Origin: Priapulus caudatus
Taxonomy: Eukaryota; Priapulida; Priapulimorpha; Priapulimorphida; Priapulidae
Assembly (NCBI RefSeq): GCF_000485595.1
Contig: NW_014577780.1
Location: 72,770 to 94,237, forward strand
DNA length: 21,468 bases
Reading direction: 5' to 3'
The notes below the pieces were generated by a model. The model saw nothing but the letters and a program-made list of their open reading frames with translations, ran no database searches and was not told the DNA's origin. A program made the position numbers and the translations under genes. Positions 16,693 through 21,468 of this stretch are shown here, piece after piece (position 1 is the first letter of the stretch; every line of letters begins with the position of its first letter).

Positions 16693-17340
16693 GGCCGCTA
16701 TGTTTAAACACACGATAATGCACAAGCGTACGTGTCGGTGTCATCTCACCCTCGTGCGCACTCGTGCAGCTAATACATTTCTTCCACGGGTCAAGGGGAG
16801 AGGAAGAAGATCCCATGAGCAATATAGGTGTTGAAGCTTCGCCCGAAGAGAGGGGTATATAAGAAGGGGGAGGGAGCGTGCGAGAACGCAAGGGATAAGA
16901 GCAGAAAAACAGAAAGGCAAGGAATGAAGTGAGGGAGGAGGCGTGAGGGTGAATGAGGGGTGAGGGGTGGTAGAGGAAATGGGAGAGAGAAAATGAAAAG
17001 GAAACGATGGAAGAGCGTTTGATATAAAGTGGATGTAATAATGCAATGGAAGGGATCGATGTAAGGTAGTAATCATGAGCATGCGTGCGTGCATGCGTGC
17101 GTACATGAGTGTGCGTGGAAGCAATGATCCTCGTTGTAACTCACTGGTAACGGAGTGATTGTAAGGTGTGTCGGTGATAGACTATTCTATATTAAGCGTG
17201 ATACGGGGTGTAAGCTTGGTGCGTCAGGCGCTCGTGTAAAGAAGCTATATCAGCTTTCCGCATGGCATACATATCGTATGATGCAATATTATTACACGCG
17301 TCGATGTGTGAACCGGCCGGAATGCCCCTGTCCGCGTGCC
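16693..17340. other. Mixed sequence with a GA/GGGA-rich interval
   Basis: About 16790-17020 is purine-rich on the plus strand (GGGGAGAGGAAGAAG, GGTGAGGGGTGG words). GCGTGCGTGC words appear at about 17082-17103. The rest, to 17340, is unique with no domain in its short ORFs. Confidence 0.45.
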
Positions 17341-17507
17341 TTCAGAGAGAGAAAGAGAGAGAGGGGGGAGGGAGAGAGAGAGACACACACAGAGAGACAG
17401 AGAGAGGGGGGAGAGATAGAGAGCGAGTGAGAGAGAGCGACAGAGAGAGAAAGAGAGAGAGAAGGAGAGAGCGCGAGAGAGAGAAAGAGAGAGCGCGAGA
17501 GAGAGAA

Positions 17508-17599
<92 letters not shown>
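17341..17599. repeat. GA repeat, pure AG run at the end
   Basis: Interrupted (GA)n with GCGCGAG and CACACA inserts, then an uninterrupted AG run at 17517-17599 (83 bases). Confidence 0.97.
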
Positions 17600-17602
<3 letters not shown>

Positions 17603-17703
17603 TGTGAGTTTAGTAGTGCTACAGACTACAATGTACTCCACCCGAGTCAGCCACGACCGTGGGTATCGTCTATCCCGGGGCGCCGTTACACTTTCGCGTT
17701 GGG

Positions 17704-17736
17704 GATTTTTATTTTTATTTTTATTTTTATTTTTTT
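17704..17736. repeat. ATTTTT hexanucleotide repeat
   Basis: Four to five copies of ATTTTT followed by a T7 run. Confidence 0.93.
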
Positions 17737-18369
17737 ACGAGAAAAGGGATGGTTTTCGTGATGTCGTAGATAAATATGACGCCATGTAAAGTACGTGAAT
17801 GTAATGATTCGGAACAGTCGAAAGGCATCGTCTACCGTTTATGGTCTGTGTTGCCGTTATAGTGTGCGCGATTTCGAATGTATAAAGCCTCCCATATAGA
17901 GGCGTAAAGCTCCTTATTGATCATTATGCAATCCCTTTATAGTACCTTGTTTGTATGCGGTGTAGTCTACTGAAGGAAAGGGATCTAACAGTAATGCAAA
18001 CGCATAATAGTTCACTGACCACGGCATGGATTATTATGTTATGAATCGTGTGATTCATTTCGCGGAAGGAAAGAAAGTGTGTTGCTGAATGTTGACGTCA
18101 TTGTAACGGCTGGCGCGACGTTACACAATGGAGAAGGTGGAGAGGACGGAGGCTGGTAGAAGGGACGAGCGTGACGTGAGACGGGCGGGAGAGGGAGAGA
18201 TGAGAAGAGTGTCCTTCAGAGAACCGTGAAGCGTAAGACGTGAGGTGCGAGGCGTAAGACGATAACCAAAAGCGAACTCTATCGGTACGGGTACACGAAG
18301 GATCTTTATTGCAACTCCACTCAGATAACAGTAAATGCAGAGCGGGCTCACATAGGCGCGTGACGGATC
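17737..18369. other. Unique sequence, no gene recognised
   Basis: Mixed sequence. A direct repeat, GGCGTAAGACG-like (GAAGCGTAAGACG and GAGGCGTAAGACG), occurs near 18230-18260. No domain is seen. Confidence 0.45.
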
Positions 18370-18663
18370 GTGCCTAGAATTCTATGTACCGACATGGGTA
18401 TGCAAACCCTATTTTATCCTTGTGCACGTGTCTTCCGCCTCCTTTGTCTCGGCGACACGGAGGTGGCAAACACGTCGCCAATTATGCCAATAGGTGATTG
18501 GGCCCGTAAAAGCCTTTTCGCTACAACTAATTCCACTATGTTATTAACTTCTAGGTTGGTTATGCAGCCAGCCTTTGGCGACACCGCGTCCGGTGTGTTG
18601 CCGCCGGCCAAGGTACTCGAGCGCCTATTTCTACGTATAACTACTCCTGCAGCTGTGTTTTAA
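18370..18663 (+). CDS. Unassigned 97-codon ORF, weak candidate
   Basis: A plus-strand frame, not microsatellite-derived, with stretches such as GDTEVANTSPIMPIGDWARK and TSRLVMQPAFGDTASGV. An antisense frame (18414-18611) covers the same bases. I see no domain, signal peptide or paired splice sites. The relatively unbiased residue use makes it more protein-like than most open frames in the window, but it may be a decayed transposon remnant or chance. Confidence 0.15.
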   Translation: MPRILCTDMGMQTLFYPCARVFRLLCLGDTEVANTSPIMPIGDWARKSLFATTNSTMLLTSRLVMQPAFGDTASGVLPPAKVLERLFLRITTPAAVF

Positions 18664-18683
18664 TTAGCTCACAATGGGGTAGA

Positions 18684-18745
18684 ATATCGTTGAAAAGATG
18701 ATGATAGCGCTCGACTAGCAACCGTGACTATCTTTTCTACGATAT
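18684..18745. repeat. 16-bp inverted repeat with 30-bp loop
   Basis: ATATCGTTGAAAAGAT (18684-18699) and ATCTTTTCTACGATAT (18730-18745) pair at 15 of 16 positions. Pairing stops on both sides. Confidence 0.7.
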
Positions 18746-18859
18746 TGTGATTCGCAGTTCAGACTTGATCAAATGTGAACGGCATATGTCATTGCAGCAG
18801 CGTCTCCTGATCTATCTAACCCACTAAATCGTTTCTAAACACCCCTTGCTCGCTGTTCT

Positions 18860-19070
18860 ACCCACGCGCTCTCTCTCCCACCTCTCTTTTTTTCATTTCT
18901 TTCACCCACTCGCTCTCTCGCGCGCGCTCTCTCTCTATCTCTCTCTCTCTCCAACTCTCTCTCCCTCTCTATCTACCTATTTATCTTTCTTTCGCTTTCT
19001 CTTTATCTCTCTCGCTCTCTTTCTTTCTTCTCTCTCTCTCGTCCCTCTCTTACCCTTTATTTATTTCTCT
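18860..19070. repeat. CT-rich tract
   Basis: (CT)n with CG, TTTCTTTC and ATCTATC interruptions. Confidence 0.9.
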
Positions 19071-19321
19071 CGCATCCACTCTCGATTACCGTGCTCGTCG
19101 GTAATGCCAGAGCAGCTCTCTATATCAGCAGCTCTGTACCTAACAGCGTGGTTCGCTCTCGCGTATATAATCACGCGACAATCGTCTCGTCGCTGCGTAC
19201 AAGTATAGTTATCGTGTCAGCTCTGTCCGTGAATACTGGCGGCGGTTAAGTTCTCGCGTAAATCCTTTTATCGTGATTATAGCACGAGCACAGCCGTAAC
19301 TCACGCAGCACGAATGCGGCA
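19071..19321. other. Unique sequence
   Basis: Mixed sequence with several CTCGCG and GCGTATA words. No gene or element recognised. Confidence 0.4.
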
Positions 19322-19327
19322 TGTATA

Positions 19328-19366
<39 letters not shown>
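19322..19366. repeat. TA dinucleotide repeat
   Basis: A TA run interrupted once by TATTATA. The repeat is self-complementary. Confidence 0.95.
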
Positions 19367-19367
<1 letters not shown>

Positions 19368-19548
19368 TTCTATCTATTCGTCGCTTTTCCTTCTTTCTCT
19401 ACCTGCGTCTTTCTGTCTCTCCCTGCCTCCCTCCATCTCTCCCGATCTTCTTCTTTCTCCTCTTTCTTCTCACTTTCTGTCCTCTCGCGTCCTTGTCTTT
19501 CTTCACCAACTTTAGATAACGCTCTCTCTCTCCCTCTCCCTCTGTGTG
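19367..19548. repeat. Pyrimidine-rich CT/TTC tract
   Basis: Degenerate CTTCTTTCT, CTCTCCC and CCCTGCCTCC words. The unit composition resembles the pyrimidine minisatellite at 1.4-2.0 kb. Confidence 0.8.
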
Positions 19549-19574
19549 TATGTATGTATCAAGAGCGTATAAAG

Positions 19575-19673
19575 AAGTGTGTGTGTGTGCGTACGTGCGT
19601 GCGTACGTGCGTGCGTACGTGCGTCTGTCTATCTGTCTGTCTGTCTGTCTGTCTGTCTGCCTGCCTGTCTGTC
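19575..19673. repeat. TGCG/TACG then TCTG compound repeat
   Basis: (TG)n, then GTACGTGCGTGC repeated about three times, then (TCTG)n with ATCTG and CCTG variants at about 19623-19673. Confidence 0.95.
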
Positions 19674-20239
19674 GATCCTCATTCTTCGTCATGTCTTCGT
19701 TAGGCTTGCTGGCAGCGCCACTCGTCCCTTACGCACGGTGTCAGCAGCACTGCGACCGTGCTGCGACCGTGATGGGTACGCATCCCGGTGGCGTCTTCAC
19801 GAAGCTTTTTACAGAGAGAAATCCCCGTGTGGAAAGAAACTTCTCTTCGTCGTAATCATCCATTTTTTATTCAAAGAAAGAAAGCTCGCGACAAAAAAAA
19901 ACCTGGGGACTCGCTTTCCTTCACTCGCACCTTTCTCTCCTTTCGCGTATACCCCTAGTGCGATTCGGGCCGTCCTTTCTCCCGCACTTCCCGCTGTGTT
20001 TCTGTCAGCTCTCCCTGCCACCCACGTGTGTTTTGAAGAGGCGGAAAAAGATGCGCTGACGGATCAATGCCTACAAGGCGACCGCTACGTAGAGACGATG
20101 AGTACGAAGCTTCGAGCCTACAGCCGCCATGATAGCGAGGAAGGGGGACGTGCATAATTTATAATGAACGTAAAGCTGATAATTATTATTGGCTCGCTCG
20201 GAATTTCTAATGCGCACGAAAAACGTCGTACTGTCCCAG
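19674..20239. other. Unique sequence, no gene recognised
   Basis: A 192-codon plus-strand frame starts inside the microsatellite at 19579 and runs to 20157, so about 160 of its codons are non-repetitive. No domain is evident. An overlapping frame (19544-19855) and minus frames compete with it. TGCGACCGTG is duplicated at 19750 and 19761. Weak coding possibility only. Confidence 0.4.
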
Positions 20240-20325
20240 ACGCACGTACGCACACGCTCGCACACACGCCCGCGCACACGCGCACAGGCACGCACGAACG
20301 CACGCACGCACGCACGAGAAGGCAC
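20240..20325. repeat. ACGC/CACA microsatellite
   Basis: GCACGCACGCACG and CACACGC words, interrupted by CCCGCG and GAACG. Confidence 0.88.
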
Positions 20326-20640
20326 GCGATTAGGTGTTGGCTTCGAAAACTCACAACTTACTTCAGCTCCCCAGTAACTGTCTTTTCTTCCCCGTCTTAT
20401 GTAATATACATATATACAGGGTTTCTCTTTTGCTTTTCGATTGTAAAAATGGTGAATTGAGATGATGCGAGTCAATGGTTTCGCACACGCACACGCTCAC
20501 CCCTCCCCGGGGGAGACTCGGGACTTGATTCGACGCCCAAATAGCGGAATCAAAATGAGATTTTAATAATTCATTGTCGGTCGTGTGTGAGCGCGCTTAC
20601 ACTCCTGGCGCATGCCATGTTCATGAATGTGACACGCGTG
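20326..20640. other. Unique sequence
   Basis: Mixed sequence with CCCCTCCCCGGGGGAG at about 20501-20516. No gene recognised. Confidence 0.4.
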
Positions 20641-20818
20641 GGGTAGGTGGATGGCTACGGGAAGGGGTGGGGGAGAGTGTCGGGGAGGGGTCGGGGGAGA
20701 TGTCGGGGAGATGTCGGGGAGGGGGAGGGGAGTGGTCTGGGAGGGGTCGGGGAGGGGTCGGGAAGGTTTTAGGGGAGTGGTCGGGGAGGGGAAGGGAGGG
20801 GAGGGGTGGGGCGTGGCA
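20641..20818. repeat. G-rich minisatellite, G-quadruplex-prone
   Basis: Variants of GTCGGGGAGGGG, GATGTCGGGGAG and GGGAGTGGTC repeat for ~175 bp, with many G3-G5 runs on the plus strand separated by one to five bases. The proline-rich minus frames are compositional. Confidence 0.93.
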
Positions 20819-20907
20819 CTCGTGGGTTGAGACAGCTGTGCAGCCCTGGTGCGTCGGTACGTCGTCAACTATTCTGTTATGGCGAGATTCCTTATATATT
20901 ATCCTTA

Positions 20908-21092
20908 TTACACACGCACATACACGCACGCATGTATACATACACACATACATCCCCCCCCCATACACACACACAGGGAGAGAGAGAAAAGAGAGAAGAG
21001 AGAGGGAGAACGAGCTATATAGATAAGGTAAAAGAGCGAGCGAGCGAGCGAGAGAGAGATAGAGAGAGCGAGAGAGAGGGAGAGAGAGGTCT
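20908..21092. repeat. CA, C-run and GA compound microsatellite
   Basis: CACACGCA/TACACACA words, a C8-C9 run at about 20955, then a (GA)n/GCGA tract with (GAGC)n at about 21033-21051. Confidence 0.9.
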
Positions 21093-21468
21093 GTATATAT
21101 GAGTGCACGCATGTGCGAGCTTGTTTGCGTCAGAGAGAGATGGAGAGTGACAGAGCCGATCCATTAACCAGAATGGATACGCGTGAAACAGAATACAGAT
21201 TGCAGTGGGCGGTCCTGTTTATAGAATATAGAACGAAAGGTGGAAAATCCCATCCGATTGATATCGAAGACCTGTCTGTTCTCATCGGATGGCGAAATTA
21301 TGGGATGACTCACGGCCGTCTCGTGACAATTTATTGACTTCAAGCGCCAATCGGATTGCTTTGTGAAAGGCTAGCTACTATAGTAACCAACTCGGCGAAT
21401 TCACTGTTAATGCTCGGAAAACTAGGAAAGATCGGAGTGAGGACGGGAGGGATGTAGAAAGAGGTAGA
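21093..21468. other. Unique right end, no gene established
   Basis: A plus-strand frame (21113-21337, 74 codons) starts near the GA tract; its distal half, including RLQWAVLFIEYRTKGGKSH, is not repetitive but shows no known domain. ATCCCATCCGAT and ATCGGATGGC form a short inverted repeat near 21247-21293. The window may cut a feature here. Confidence 0.4.

Noticed and set aside
18684-18745. miRNA precursor
   Set aside because: Only 16 bp pair and pairing ends abruptly, too short for a typical precursor stem.
21247-21293. ATCCCATCCGAT / ATCGGATGGC inverted repeat
   Set aside because: Only about 10 bp of solid pairing and a long spacer; weak.

Overview
This window looks like non-coding nuclear DNA from a metazoan. 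An arthropod, perhaps a hymenopteran insect, is my best guess. The guess rests on long GA/CT, TG, CAG/CTG, AAT and TGCG microsatellites, no obvious loss of CpG, degenerate TTAGG-type telomere-like repeats, foldback elements and no compact gene arrangement. No protein domain, rRNA, tRNA or prokaryotic operon is recognisable. Nearly all long open frames lie inside low-complexity repeats, where they are by-products of composition. The species assignment is an inference and is weak.

Layout. 1-2.9 kb: a perfect 44-bp palindrome, a degenerate TGCG tract, a TTC tract, a 21-bp pyrimidine minisatellite, an AT repeat and a cluster of six same-strand CGTCA words. 2.9-3.9 kb: a CT tract, a GA tract and an alternating purine-pyrimidine (Z-DNA-prone) block. 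3.9-4.65 kb: a ~760-bp foldback element with ~300-bp inverted arms and no usable coding capacity. 4.95-6.25 kb: the most striking structure. A simple 21-bp tandem repeat is followed by two satellite arrays built from a second, near-palindromic 21-bp unit that repeatedly flips orientation at GATGCATC. The arrays flank a ~260-bp core whose own ends are inverted copies. The whole block resembles a Foldback-type transposon.

6.3-7.7 kb: a GCT/GAT trinucleotide block with a consensus splice donor just downstream, a CTCF-like word, a 42-bp hairpin, a 120-bp hairpin with 51-bp arms, and three diverged ~100-bp tandem units with telomere-like sequence. 7.7-12.1 kb: mostly unremarkable sequence with ACGC, GATA/CAGG and AAT/ATT microsatellites. 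12.1-15.5 kb: an ACGC tract, a 38-bp minisatellite, a GA tract, one possible exon, a 25-bp palindrome, a second CTCF-like word and a GA tract bounded by CG runs. 15.5-21.5 kb: a pure TG repeat, GA repeats, a TTTTTA repeat, CT tracts, TA and TCTG repeats, a G-quadruplex-prone G-rich minisatellite and terminal GA-rich sequence.

Functional reading: I cannot support a confident gene. The window is best read as intergenic or intronic DNA shaped by repeat slippage and by non-autonomous inverted-repeat elements. The items worth testing are the satellite foldback block, the ~760-bp foldback element, the two hairpins at 6.68-6.94 kb and the pair of near-identical CTCF-like words.
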